Assembly (NCBI GenBank): GCA_963920665.1
Contig: OY987263.1
Span: forward strand, 28,446,547-28,510,546
DNA: 64,000 bases
Source: Straminergon stramineum
Lineage: Eukaryota; Streptophyta; Bryopsida; Hypnales; Calliergonaceae
Direction of reading: 5' to 3'
Under the pieces are notes generated by a model, which searched no databases, was not told the DNA's origin, and worked only from the letters and a program-made list of their open reading frames with translations. Positions within the stretch are counted from its first letter, which is position 1. Each line of letters opens with the position of its first letter. Positions 12,977 through 23,872 of this stretch are shown one piece after another. The position numbers and the translations under genes were made by a program.

Positions 12977-13455
12977 TATGTTTCACCCTCTCAGTCCAAT
13001 TGCAGTCTTGAGGAAACAAACAGTTTTCGTAGTCACCTGACAAATGTTCCCAAGTAAGCTTACACAGTAGTATAAAATTGTCCTATGATATTTGAACATG
13101 GCATAAGTGTTTTTGAAATATGCATGGAATGTGCAATCACTAAGTGTGCCTTAAGAGAGGTTGGGTGTTAGTAGTTCAAATCATTTTTCAGGAGGAACCA
13201 ATGGTTTGTTCAATTGTCAATGTTTCCCAGTGCAATTGGAAAAAAACAACCCGATTGCAATTGGAAAACATATGAAAAAAAATGTTGAAGAAAGTATATC
13301 AAATTTCTATTCAGAGCATAAAATAGTAAGAAAAAAAATTCAAACTTGATACTTGAAGAAACAGTTTCAAAGGGGAACAAAATGAAATTAGTTAATAAAA
13401 CTCCAAAAATACTCTGAACATTGGTCCAACTTTGCAGAATGCAACTATAGAGACA

Positions 13456-13634
13456 CATCAGGAATTTCAAGGCATGTGAACACGGTGCCACGATGGTGCA
13501 TTGAAATGCAATTAAGTTAATTTGGTGCCAACCTCCATACCAACCTAGCATGAATAAAATGACACTAAAATGACCTGTATGTGGCCTTTGGTGTCAAAAT
13601 GGCACCAAAACAATCTGGCCCAACTTTTCTGATG
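13456..13634 (+). repeat. 179-bp direct repeat, copy 2
   Basis: Second copy of 12798-12976, same strand, same length, differing at scattered bases. The 480 bp between the copies shows no gene. Confidence 0.75.
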
Positions 13635-13639
13635 CAGTG

Positions 13640-14222
13640 ACACATATAAGGGTCAACTTCCATGTGGAGTCTGTCCGGCATGGTGAAATTCACTAACTTA
13701 AGGTAAACCAACCTATGACAGGCAGAATGGCTGGTTTGCCATGTTCAAGAATGATACTTGGTTAGTAAGCAGGAATCTTAATCAATGGTGGAATGGGAGT
13801 CTGATTCTTCGGGAGTCTCCATTCCATTCCATTCCAGTGTTGATGGGTGGGCTTCACCGGTCCCAAACTCCACATGGAAGCCTACCCTAAAAGTTACTTA
13901 CTTAGGGCTTGACCATGATTATTAGGGTTGGCCCTGAGAAGTGTGTGGCAGATTTGGTTTGATAGCTTGCCAGGCTTTTTTGTCTGTGGATTCCCCTGTT
14001 GTCCTGTTTCATGCATGCGATGGATTTTAAACTTGAGTTTGCGAAATTCAGGAGAAGTTGCTTCACCTGCAGGTTATGGGAGTGCCTTGTCAACTTGGCC
14101 GTCAAGCCCTCCTTGACAGCAGCCTGACACAATTCCACGGACATCACTGCCCACTTTCACATCCCATGCGTGCAGAGCACCAGTTGAGCAAGGCAGAACT
14201 GGGTGGTGTGAAGGATGGTAAG
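13640..14222. other. GC-richer island, possible gene relic
   Basis: Base composition rises well above the surroundings. Two overlapping minus-strand frames read protein-like, one from the ATG at about 14147 (starting MSVELCQAAVKEGLTAKL) and one in another frame ending near 14074 (HAWDVKVGSDVRGIVSG). Neither has a convincing splice chain or a domain I recognise. The frame switching suggests a decayed gene fragment, or a conserved noncoding insert. It abuts a TTAA element. Confidence 0.3.
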
Positions 14223-14226
14223 TTAA

Positions 14227-14448
14227 CCCTTGAACGCCGGGCTGGTGACCGTGGAAATCAGCTATTTTGGAACCGTGTGACATCATCCACTTTAGAAAAA
14301 CCAGAAATACTCATTGGGAGTCAAACCACTGTAGAAGATCTTCCCTTTCCACCCCTAATTTAAAGGATGAATAGTTGCAATTCTGTCCTACACAGGAGAA
14401 TTCCTTGTCATTCATTGGACAATAATCGTCCACCGCATCGTTCAAGGG
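14227..14448 (+). mobile_element. TTAA-flanked MITE (222-bp family), direct copy
   Basis: Flanked by TTAA at 14223-14226 and 14449-14452. Ends CCCTTGAACG...CGTTCAAGGG form a terminal inverted repeat. The interior (GTGACCGTGGAAATCAGC, GTGTGACATCATCCACTTTA, GGATGAATAGTTGCAATTCT) defines a family with copies at 14593, 18738, 18961, 42570, 42780, 54519 and 63124. Confidence 0.85.
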
Positions 14449-14592
14449 TTAAGCTACATTTGCTCCTCATCTTTTTTATTCATTTTTGGTACTAACTTAA
14501 CTTAATAATTTGGAACAATCAGGAATCCATAGTGAGTGAGTTGTAGGGGAGGTTCAACAAAGAAAATGTATGTCTAAAAAATTGTATTTTAA

Positions 14593-14806
14593 CCCTTGAA
14601 CGATGGGCTGGTGACTATGGAAATCAGCCATTTTGGAACCATGTGACATCATCCACTTTAAAAAAAACAAAAATACTCATTGGGAGTTTGTAGAAGATCT
14701 CCCCTTTCCACCCCTAATTCTAAGGATGAATAGTTGCACTTCTATCCAACACAGGAGAATTCTTTGTCATTCGTTGGACAAAAATGTCCACGGCATCGTT
14801 TAGGGG
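14593..14806 (+). mobile_element. TTAA-flanked MITE (222-bp family), direct copy
   Basis: Flanked by TTAA at 14589-14592 and 14807-14810. Nearly the same as the copy 140 bp upstream, with a short internal deletion and small differences. Two same-orientation copies this close mean either two insertions or a local duplication. Confidence 0.85.
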
Positions 14807-14810
14807 TTAA

Positions 14811-17800
14811 TTGATACGATTTTCCATTTCCACATGTAGGACATTCCCCTCTATTTTGAAAAAACTTTGTAGAAAAATCCATTGTTGGTTTGAATTGATT
14901 ACTAAATATTGGACAATTGTAAGAATAATACTCCGTAATACTCTATTGAACTTGCCTCAGGATATGGGATTCCTAACAAAATCTAAGACGAATTATTGCA
15001 TCCTTCAATTCTACAAACACCAAAGTCAGTTTTCAATGTAAGAGCCCCTAAAGAACCATAAGGCCACTAGGTGGCTTTTGCAATATGGTTTTTTGAAACC
15101 CTAATCCTTTAGGGTTAACTAATAAGTTAGTACTACAAACGAAGTGGTGAGACATCAAGATACATTGCAAAAGCATGGTTTTAAAGTCCCATTTTGTGCT
15201 CAAATGGGCCTCTGTATGGAACCATAGTCTTACATTGCAATTTAGACCACTATCCTTTCAATTAAGATATGTGTATTCAACATGGACATTCAACCTAATT
15301 GCATCCCTATCTACATTTATTCAACAATTTGACCCTTGAAATATTGGACACATGTAGATAGTAATGCAATTGGGTTGACAAAGGGTCCATAATAGATATC
15401 CATACCTTAGTTAGAATTACTTCTCACTTCTCACCATGAAAATGGGGGTACATGGGTGATTCTACAACGTCAAGTGCACCTTAGATGTGCTTTGTTGCCA
15501 TTGTTGCTTGACTAAAGAATGTTGCAAAGATACCATCCAATTTTGATAATTTATTCAATAATCCTTGACATAAAAGACAAAACCAATGATTGCGCATTCG
15601 AACTCAATACATGTATCCTTCACACTCAAGTTTTATTTGTGGTGATATATTGCAAAGTGGTATATTTAGCAAATCAATGGTATATTTTGACCAAGGGGAT
15701 TAATTTTATGTAGATGATATAATTGCTAGAAATGTAATTTAGAAAATTAGAATACTATTACCAAATTTTGGTTGAATATGTATACATACTTGGATGTGTA
15801 AATATTCTTTGTAGAAATCAAATAAAAATTATGATGAAATGTTTACCATAAGTGAATAGAATATTGCAAAATGTCATAATGCAATCCAAATTTGTAACTT
15901 TTGTAAATGCCAAAGAACAAAGGAATGTAAATTTAAGGCACTCCTTCTTTTCCATGTTCTCAAGATTGTCTCAATGAGTGGAAAAATAGCCTTCGCAAAG
16001 TCTTTGAATTACCATTGGCAATGAACTACATAAAGTTTATTTTATGAAGCAAAGGAGATGATGAAAGAATGATGAAGAAGGGTTGGAAATGAATTTAGTC
16101 ATTTTCAAAAGTTGGAATTGTCATTGTTGAGTATCATGATGCTTTTCCATCTAGAAGAAAAGGAAGATTCTACATTTTAAGAGTAGCTTTGCCTTGTTAT
16201 CAACCTAAAAGCCATAAAAAAGTCCAACTACAATGCTAAAAGTAGTTTTCACTAAGTCAAGAACTTTCCTCCCTTGCTTTGACTAGCGTCCATCTAAAAT
16301 TATGCCAAAATTATAGAATTCCATTCATCTTTTTTTTCTTTTTTATAAAAATTGGCCAATTTAATATCTATGAAAGTTTGCTTTAAATAAAAAATAAAAA
16401 ATAAAGGTATAGATATCCAATTAGTGTGTGTGTGCAAAATCTTCCCATCACGATACTTGCTTAAAGTGTACAATTTCTATTTATGAGAACTCAAGGTTGA
16501 TTTTGGTACACATGTATTCAATCTTTTGAAATTTCATAGTTTATTCATACGGATTCAAAAAGTGCATTCTATAAAGATAAAAAATCCCCTTTTGACCACC
16601 AATAAGATCCAACAAAAGCTTTTACACTTCAATAATATGAACTAGGCTCAAATCTTTCTTTGGATGCATATAAGTTTTTGTTATTCATGTCTCTATAGAA
16701 AGTTAGGAATGATATGGTAGTAACTTTTACACGGCAACACTAAGAACGTCCTCAATGCTAGCGGGATCCTAGAATCATAATACTAATAGGAAGGTAGAGC
16801 CTATGGAGAGCAAGTCCAATGCAACTTGTAACAAGTTTTGTAATTTGAAGTCTATATTTAATTTCTTGCCTTGCATGACAAATTTTTCCATTTTACAAAG
16901 AGCATTATGTGGCACAACAAACTTTTGTCAATGAAATTATGACAAGGACCAATTGAGCATGTGACAACATCCACAGAGCTTCAATTGTGGTTTGTTGAAC
17001 CAAGGATACTAGTAGGAATATCATCCCTTCTAAATTTAATTTAAAGACTCACTCCAAATCAATGAAGTTTGTCATTTTATTATGAATTTGACTTAGGGTG
17101 GATCTTAGGCCCACTTTATACTTGGTTTGAGGTCTAATGAAAGGTTGGCTAGATTTGCATGAGTTTGGGCCCTTAATCCAGTCTCAATTTAATGCTCTAG
17201 CTCCAATTAAGGTAAAGTGGTGAGGCATGCGTCAATTCTGGGTCCAATTTGCCATCATGTGCTCTTGGATTTTTTTGATACTCAATTTTCAAAAAATATA
17301 AAACACACACCTATTCCTCTCTCTTCATATTTTTTCTATTTGGAAAATAAAAAAGAGAGTTTTTTTGTGAACCTTTTAACTTTTTCTTCCTATTTTGTCT
17401 ATCAACAAAATTGGTAAGTCATTTGAAAGCACAATTGATTGCATAAGGGTCAATATAGAGTTCAAAACAATATTGAATGCAAGGAACAATATCAATGATA
17501 CTAAAGCCTTCTCCCTATGAGTAGTCACCATTCTACAAAGATAGGGCATTAGGAAAAGACTCTAAATGTGTATTGATTAAACAAATAATCTATCTATCCA
17601 TCTATATTAATGAAGTCAATTTGCATTTAAATATGATTTTGAAAAGTAAATAAAAAAATAAAAAAATAGGAAGAGCATGGTCAATCTAGAGACATTTAAT
17701 AGGTTGCAAAAGTTTCTATGTTATCATCAATTGTTGGGGAGCTATATAGATAAAATGTTTTGAGATAGAATGAGGGTAAACAAAGAAACTTTCTACTTCT

Positions 17801-18737
17801 TGTGCCAAATTTTAGAGCCAAGTACAAAAGAAATACTCCAATGACTTGAAAGGGTTGATGTTGAAACTAGAGTTGCAACCTTAGAAGAGTTGTCATTTAT
17901 TTTCATGAGAATTTAAAGAATTTCACGCAATAAATAATTTTAGTCTTGTTATTGTAGGGGGACTGAAAAATAATCACATGACTAAATACACAATTCAAGA
18001 AAACATCTATTTCTTGATTTTTTTTCTTAAGTCCATATTTTTCTTTTTAATAAAAGTATGATACTTTATTATTATTATGAAAACTTGAATAAACTCAATG
18101 ATAAATGTAAATTAGGTTTTACTATGATAGGTTATTTCTAATAATATTTCATTATCATATTCTTTTTTGGAGTATCTATCATTTGAAGTTGTAAAAACAC
18201 ACATCGCCTCATAGATGTGAGTTTGTGGCATAACTTAATGCAACATCTTATAGTGTATAGTGTAGTAGACCAAAAACATATCACTATCTTCTCTTTGATT
18301 TAGCCCTTGGGTTGGCAAAAAGGAACAAGATTAAGTTAGTGAAAGTACTAAGTACTTGTGCTCTAAAAATTTTGCAATGTAGATGGGAGTAAGTTTCTTG
18401 AGAACACAATTAGTAAGCATGTCACAAAAAGGAAACAAAAGACCTTGTGTTGAAAGACAATGGAGATGTTCATGATTCAATGGAAGAATCTAATTGGGCC
18501 CAAAATGGGACTTTGGGCCAAGGGAAACCTTGTCCTAATTTCATCCTTGGGGCCTAAAGTTTTGGTGCCAAAACTATGCCACCTTAGATGCCACATACAA
18601 TGAGTTGTAATTATAGATCAACTCTAGTGTAAAACCCTTGGGGGTTGAATTTCGAAGAATCAAGCGACTCTATTGGTTCAAACTTTGAGAGTTTGGGCCA
18701 GCCTTAAATTTGACCCCAAGTATGAACTAGGCCATAA
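14811..18737. other. AT-rich intergenic DNA, no gene seen
   Basis: No exon chain or RNA gene could be supported. A 75-bp stretch at 15045-15117 starts CCCCTAAAG and ends CTTTAGGG before TTAA and may be a very short TTAA-type element. Confidence 0.45.
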
Positions 18738-18958
18738 ACCTAAAAACGTTGACACTGATGTTTAGTGTCCAATGGATGACAAAGTATCTTTATGTGTGAG
18801 AGAGAATTGCAACTATTCATCCTTGGAATTTTGTGTGGAAAGGAAAGGTTTTCTATAATAGTTTGACTTCCAATAAGTGCTTTTAAAATTTTATGAACCG
18901 ATGATTCCTACAATATCAAAATGAATGATTTCCATGGTCACCAATTTGTTCTTTAAGG
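18738..18958 (-). mobile_element. MITE of the 222-bp family, inverted copy
   Basis: Reverse-complement copy of the family: reads TCCAATGGATGACAAAG, AACTATTCATCCTTGGAATT and CCATGGTCACCAATTTG in plus orientation. It abuts the direct copy starting at 18961 head to head. The outer end is eroded (TTTAGG instead of GGGTTAA). Confidence 0.7.
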
Positions 18959-18960
18959 AC

Positions 18961-19186
18961 TAACCCTTGAACGTTGGGTTGGTGACCGTGGAAATCAGGC
19001 ATTTTAAAACTGTGTGACATGATCCACTTTAAAAAAAATCAAAAATACCCATTGGGAGTCAAACTATTGTAGAAGCTCTCCCCTTTCCACTTGTAATTCT
19101 GAGGATAAATAGTTGCAATTCTGTCCTACAGAGGAGAATTCCTTGACATTCATCAAACAAAAAACGTCTGCCGCATCATTCAGGGG
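18961..19186 (+). mobile_element. MITE of the 222-bp family, direct copy
   Basis: Starts CTAACCCTTGAACGTTGGG and ends CAGGGG before TTAA at 19187-19190. It lies directly against the inverted copy on its left, making a 450-bp head-to-head pair 640 bp upstream of the HROB start codon. Confidence 0.8.
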
Positions 19187-19452
19187 TTAAAGTGGAGTCT
19201 ACCATGACAATGTTTCTACTAGTGGAAGAGAGTTTATATAGTGCTTCTGACTAGGCTTTGCGTGCATTAGGAGTAGTCAATCCAGCAGCTTCCTCCCCCA
19301 AATCCATGGCCCCCCAAATGCCTCGGTACCCTGCTCTTAAGATAGAGTGGCCTAATGCGGTTTCTGCATTGAGGATGCTCTAAATTGAATGAAGGGTGCA
19401 GCTCCAGTTTGTTGGATGAAGCACTCACTGATGGAACTGTGTTCCTCACGCC

Positions 19453-19587
19453 TCACACAACTGCGTTGCCGTTTCGCCAATTGTCAATGTTGGCCCAGCC
19501 ATCATCTCCTTGACGATGAGAAATTCGTGTTGTGTTCACTCTAACTAGAAATTTTTGCCCTGGATTTGCATGTGAGGGGATTGCCAT
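19453..19587 (-). CDS. Possible short divergent frame upstream of HROB, unrecognised
   Basis: A minus-strand ATG at 19587 opens 44 codons (MAIPSHANPGQKFLVRVN...) ending in TGA at 19453, in locally GC-rich DNA divergent from HROB. It could be a small gene, a first exon, or chance coding within the shared promoter/5' leader region. No domain is recognised and no downstream exon was found. Confidence 0.15.
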   Translation of the reverse strand: MAIPSHANPGQKFLVRVNTTRISHRQGDDGWANIDNWRNGNAVV

Positions 19588-19618
19588 GGTGCTGGGGAGT
19601 TTCAACCACTTTCGATCG

Positions 19619-19857
19619 TGGATTTTCGACAACGGGAGGGAGTGCAATCATTAACGGCGAGGTGCTGAAACGAGGGTTCCATGCGTTTCTGGGAAGACGA
19701 CGGAGCTTGGACCTTTCAAACTGTGGATTTTCAAATCAAAGGAATTGCTATTTCGACATGGATTTACGATGACGGGAAAGACTGCACTCTCTAACTTAAT
19801 GGGGAGGTTCTGAAAGGCTTGCCATTATGGGGACCTGGGAAGACGAGTTAGATTTGG
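19619..19857 (+). repeat. Duplicated 5' end of the HROB transcript region
   Basis: The stretch 19619-19711 (TGGATTTTCGACAACGGGAG ... TCTGGGAAGACGACGGAG) is a diverged copy of 19757-19857 (TGGATTTACGATGACGGGAA ... CCTGGGAAGACGAGTTAG), which carries the true start codon at 19827. In the upstream copy an ATG at 19680 opens a 38-codon frame ending at about 19796, so it would act as an upstream ORF if it lies in the leader. The layout indicates tandem duplication of leader plus first codons. Confidence 0.55.
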
Positions 19858-22800
19858 ACCTCTCGGATATCTGGGCAGCTGGAGGCAAGCCTGTGCAGAT
19901 AGGGACGCAACAGAATGCACCAGAAGAAGAGAAAGACGACGATCTCGCGTTTCCATCACAAGCACCAACGCAACTTGCCATTCAGTCGGAGACTGCAGTT
20001 TTAGGAATTGAGCCCGAGAAGAGGGTTTTAGGGTTAGAGGACGAGATTGGGATTACACGATTGCAATCCGAGAATGTGGTGCTGAATGCAGACGTTGCCA
20101 ATGCGCCAACGCAGGTCGCGAGCCTGTCTGCGGAGCCTTATGTTTCTCGTGGTGGTGGTGCTACGGTGCCGTTAGCTACACAGCATTTGCAAACTGACTC
20201 CAGGCAACGGCTGCCTCCGCTGCCGTCGTTTCAGCCTGTCATTCCCCGAGAGGTGCCCTTACCCACGCCGAACCTGGAACGATTGCAAGCGCCAGTGTCG
20301 CGTAATCCTGGTCTCAGAGAGAAGGCGCCCGTTGTTGACATTCGAAGGTACTTCACTCAAAGAGGCTCGTCCTCAGGAGCGGGGGAGGGCGCCTCAAGGA
20401 AGAAGCCTCGAATTCCTGGTCCAGTGGGGGAGCTATTCCGGAAGGACCAAGCTCATGAAGGGGATATTGTGGATGGAGATGGCAATGCGGCTTTTGGATC
20501 TGGAGAAGATAATTTCAATGACAGGATTTTTCGCAAAAGCGCCTGGATTAGGGCCTTGCACAGCCTTAATGTGGAAGAATTTGATCCAGGTTGACTGCTG
20601 CTCTTTATCTTTCTTATGTGCTTGTCATGGGACCATTTTCTCCCTGAGCAACGGCCTTGGAAACTCAGATAGTTTGCATCGGTGAATGAGATTATTAGTA
20701 AACTTGCCTTTCTGTGGGGGTTAGGTGCTTCATGCAACTATATCACGTTTTTCTCGAACTGAAACATTGATTGTTGGTTTGAAATAGCAAGGTATGCGAT
20801 TCTGAAGGTGACGGCAAGCAGCATCGGAGCCTCACGCACACAAAAAGTTCCGCATGTAAGAATTCTGTACATGTCGTTTTGCAATTTTCTTATCAACTTC
20901 TTGCTTCAGTAGTCAGCGAAAAGGAGTTCGACGAAGTTCTGCATCATTTGGCCCATTTTCAGGGTGAAGAATTAATTCCAGTCTTATAATTCGTGTGAGG
21001 TACTTCGAATTGTGTCCTTGCTATCGGAATTTGGATTGAAAAGAAAAGTCTGGATGTCTCTGATGCAGTTTGTAGCTGTCATCAAGGAGTTGATTCATAA
21101 TGTCTTCGGCGATGCAGCAGTTATATTGAAGGTCAGTAACCACTATTTCTATTGTAAGACATAATGACTTGGTTCTTATTAATACAATCGGGTCCCCTTA
21201 TACTTCATATATAGGACTTCATCGCCTTCCATACTCCATAGAATGCCGGGTCTGCATGGCGGGTCCTATGTACTAGTCCTGTTCCAGAGAATGTGTAGTG
21301 CTCATTGGGTGTGCCAAGCGATGTTGTAAGAGCGGTTCGAATTTTGAAGTTGTTTTACGATGTAGGAGTACAGAGTTCAGAATCCAGCTGTTGGAAGTCC
21401 TCCTGTTAAACTGAACTCTTGAATCTCTTGTCGAGAAACGTTACATCAGATTAAGTTAATCTTTACAGATGTATTACTAGCGATTAGAGTCTTTCGGATT
21501 TTCTGTACTGATTTCGAGTTAAGCCATATCATACAGACAGTGAGTGGGGACCAGATTTATGCAGGATCCAACAGGAACGGTGGCAGGGATGATGAATAAT
21601 AAGGTTTTCTCGAACACGGATTACGCAAGGACCATCTCCCCAGGAGCTGTCATCGTTCTGAAACAGGTAATTTCTCGTCAGTAAAATCTTTATGTGGGTG
21701 ACTTGTTGTACAATCCTTGCCAGCGAATCCACTACTACTTCCCTGTAACTACGCCCCCTGTACTAACGCTTTTGTAACTTCGAATGAGACGTGGGTTGTA
21801 TAAGGTTCTCTCTCTCTGATAGAATATTTGTCATCGGAGATATCTTGATGGTCCTTTAGAGGATTATAGATATGAGATCGACTGCAGTCGTCTTACATCC
21901 TCCAGCAGAAACCGGCTTTTTGCTTACGGATGCTTTAATACAAACTCTAATACTCATGCGTTGGTTCTACAGGTCGCCGTTTTCAGCCCGTCAGCACACT
22001 ATCTGAACATCACTATCAGTAATGTTGTACAGGTTTGAATCATCTTACCTTTGATATGCCTCGGAAGACAGAACTGACGCAGCTTTTAGATTTGCAAAGG
22101 CTTCTGTAATACTTCCTTTCAGCTTCGTAGAAATTTTCCAACTGTCACTGAGATTGAGATTACTATTTAAATGATGATAATTTAGTCAAATTTAACTTCT
22201 CAAATTTTTAATCATTTAACCCCTTAATGGCCAAAGCCTATTTTGAGATTCTTGGAGTTTGCCTAAACTAAACTAAGAGCCCAAGTTTTGATAAGTCTTA
22301 TCAATTTAAAAAAATTGTAGCCATACGAATTCAAACTAGATGTGTTACGGATCACAGAGGAAAAGAAAACACTACAATATTACTTCTGGATTAATAGATT
22401 ATAATGTTTGATCAAAAAGGTGTTAAAACTATGAAAGTGATTTGAAGTCTTGTAATCCTCTTTTCACAGGTTAAAGGACATAACATGTATTGATTTACAA
22501 CTTCTCAAAGTCTAGTCTACAATTTTTTTAAATGAATTTCTAATGTGATTTCCCCCCAAAATCTAGAGTATTCGAATCTCATCTCCAAGAGCCTCTAACA
22601 CTAAAAATCATGTCTACAGTAGTCTTAAAAGTCATCCATCGACCTTTTTGCCCTCAGCGTCCTTCCTGAGTTAAGCTTTTAACCAATATAGGAGTGCTTT
22701 CACTGGAAGATCACTGAAGAGATCCCTTAGCTGTACATCAATTTTTGTGAATTTCATCCTCACTACCGTCAATGCACAGGTATTCCCTGCAAACACAGAT

Positions 22801-23241
22801 CTCCCAGAAGGATCCGCACCTAAGCAGCAGCAGGAATCAATTCCGCAACATGAACAACCGCCCCAGTCACGATACCAGTCTCGGTCCCAACCGCAACCGC
22901 AACCGTCACCGCCCCAACAGGAGCAGCCACTCCACCCCCGACCTCCACCCCCTTCACAACCCTTACCATCTTCACCTCAACAAGGACTGGAACCACCTGT
23001 ACCCCAATCCCAACCTCGACCTCCATCACCACCTCCAGAAGGTCCAAACGCCTCTGATGGCGGAAGGATGGCAAATTGGGACCTACTGTCACCATCACCA
23101 TCACCACCTCATGAAGAGCTCAAGGCTTCGGAGGGAGTAGCGGAGGGAGTAGCTGCAGCTGCAAAGATGGCAGGTTGGGAGAACCTAACCAATGACATGG
23201 AGGCACTGCTGAACGAGGATGTTGACGACTTTTATGCTTAG
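19827..23241 (+). CDS. HROB: HROB homologue (homologous recombination OB-fold protein), six exons
   Basis: Exons: 19827-20589, 20788-20855, 21069-21131, 21565-21666, 21973-22032, 22780-23241; 505 aa, all phases consistent. HROB (C17orf53/MCM8IP in animals) loads the MCM8-MCM9 helicase during homologous recombination and interstrand crosslink repair. Seen here: an acidic start, a disordered region, the family motif IPGPVG at residues 196-201, a W-x-x-AL-SL helix near 240-247, KVPH at 274-277, then the OB fold with AVILKDPTGTVAGMM (about 294-308), GAVIVLKQVAVFSPS (about 324-338) and HYLNITISNVVQVF. After a Pro/Gln-rich linker the acidic tail MEALLNEDVDDFY matches the family's DLDGLLSELPEDFF-type end. 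Exon 1 ends at an unusual GTTGAC donor. Intron 5 carries a truncated TTAA-type repeat. It converges on MRNIP 632 bp away. Confidence 0.9.
22220..22615 (+). mobile_element. Truncated TTAA element (654-bp family) in HROB intron 5
   Basis: Begins with TTAA at 22216-22219 followed by CCCCTTAATGGCCAAAGCC. It follows the 654-bp family seen complete at 53122-53775: shared blocks include TAAAGGACATAACATGTATT and CAAAGTCTAGTCTACAATTT. Similarity fades after about 22615 and no GGGGTTAA end follows, so the right part is missing. Confidence 0.65.
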
Positions 23242-23872
23242 AATCAATTGCAGGGCCAGTTGCTAATTTATTAAGTATGTTGCTAATTTAGAGGGATATG
23301 AAATTATGTCCATGTAAGGTAGTAGGTCCATGAACCGTCCCTTGACCATACATTTCAAGGAACGTGTCACTCTTTCCTGGATAGGGGACGTATTTAGAGC
23401 CTGCACTATTTATGAACCTCCTACCTTAATCTGTGGACTATCAATACAAAGCTATAGGTCTGCATTGTGTTCCACAAAGATTTTTCTGTAAATCTGTTTT
23501 CCTTTATTGCATTCTAACATCCACCCGATATCCAGCTTTCCACTGGGGTGGCCCTTGAAAACTTTGATTGAAAATAAGAATTCTGGAAATTTTGACATAA
23601 TGTATTTGCTATTTTAGCTACAATACAATTCCTATTGGTAACCCCAATACAATTTCTAGCTTTTTCTCAATAAATATTGTTGAAATATGGCAAAAGTAAT
23701 TATATTTTTTGCCTCAAACTTCCTAAATGCTTGTGTCTAGATTTCGAGAAATTTATGGAAATCAGGTGATATGAGTCCAGTATGACTGATGGCACTCACA
23801 GGTTTGCAATTAGACTGAAGAATTTCACTGTTTATGTACACAGAATGAATGAACTATTCTCTCTACCAAACG
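23242..23872. other. Shared 3' intergenic interval of HROB and MRNIP
   Basis: 631 bp separate the two convergent stop codons. An AATAAA-like AATAAATATTG (about 23670) and AT-rich tracts are compatible with polyadenylation of both transcripts, but no single site can be assigned. No gene is seen. Confidence 0.5.

Noticed and set aside
22772..23140. His/Pro-rich plus-strand frame and a Val-rich minus-strand frame over HROB exon 6
   Set aside because: Both are other-frame readings of the Pro/Gln-rich linker of HROB, whose frame is fixed by six exon phases.
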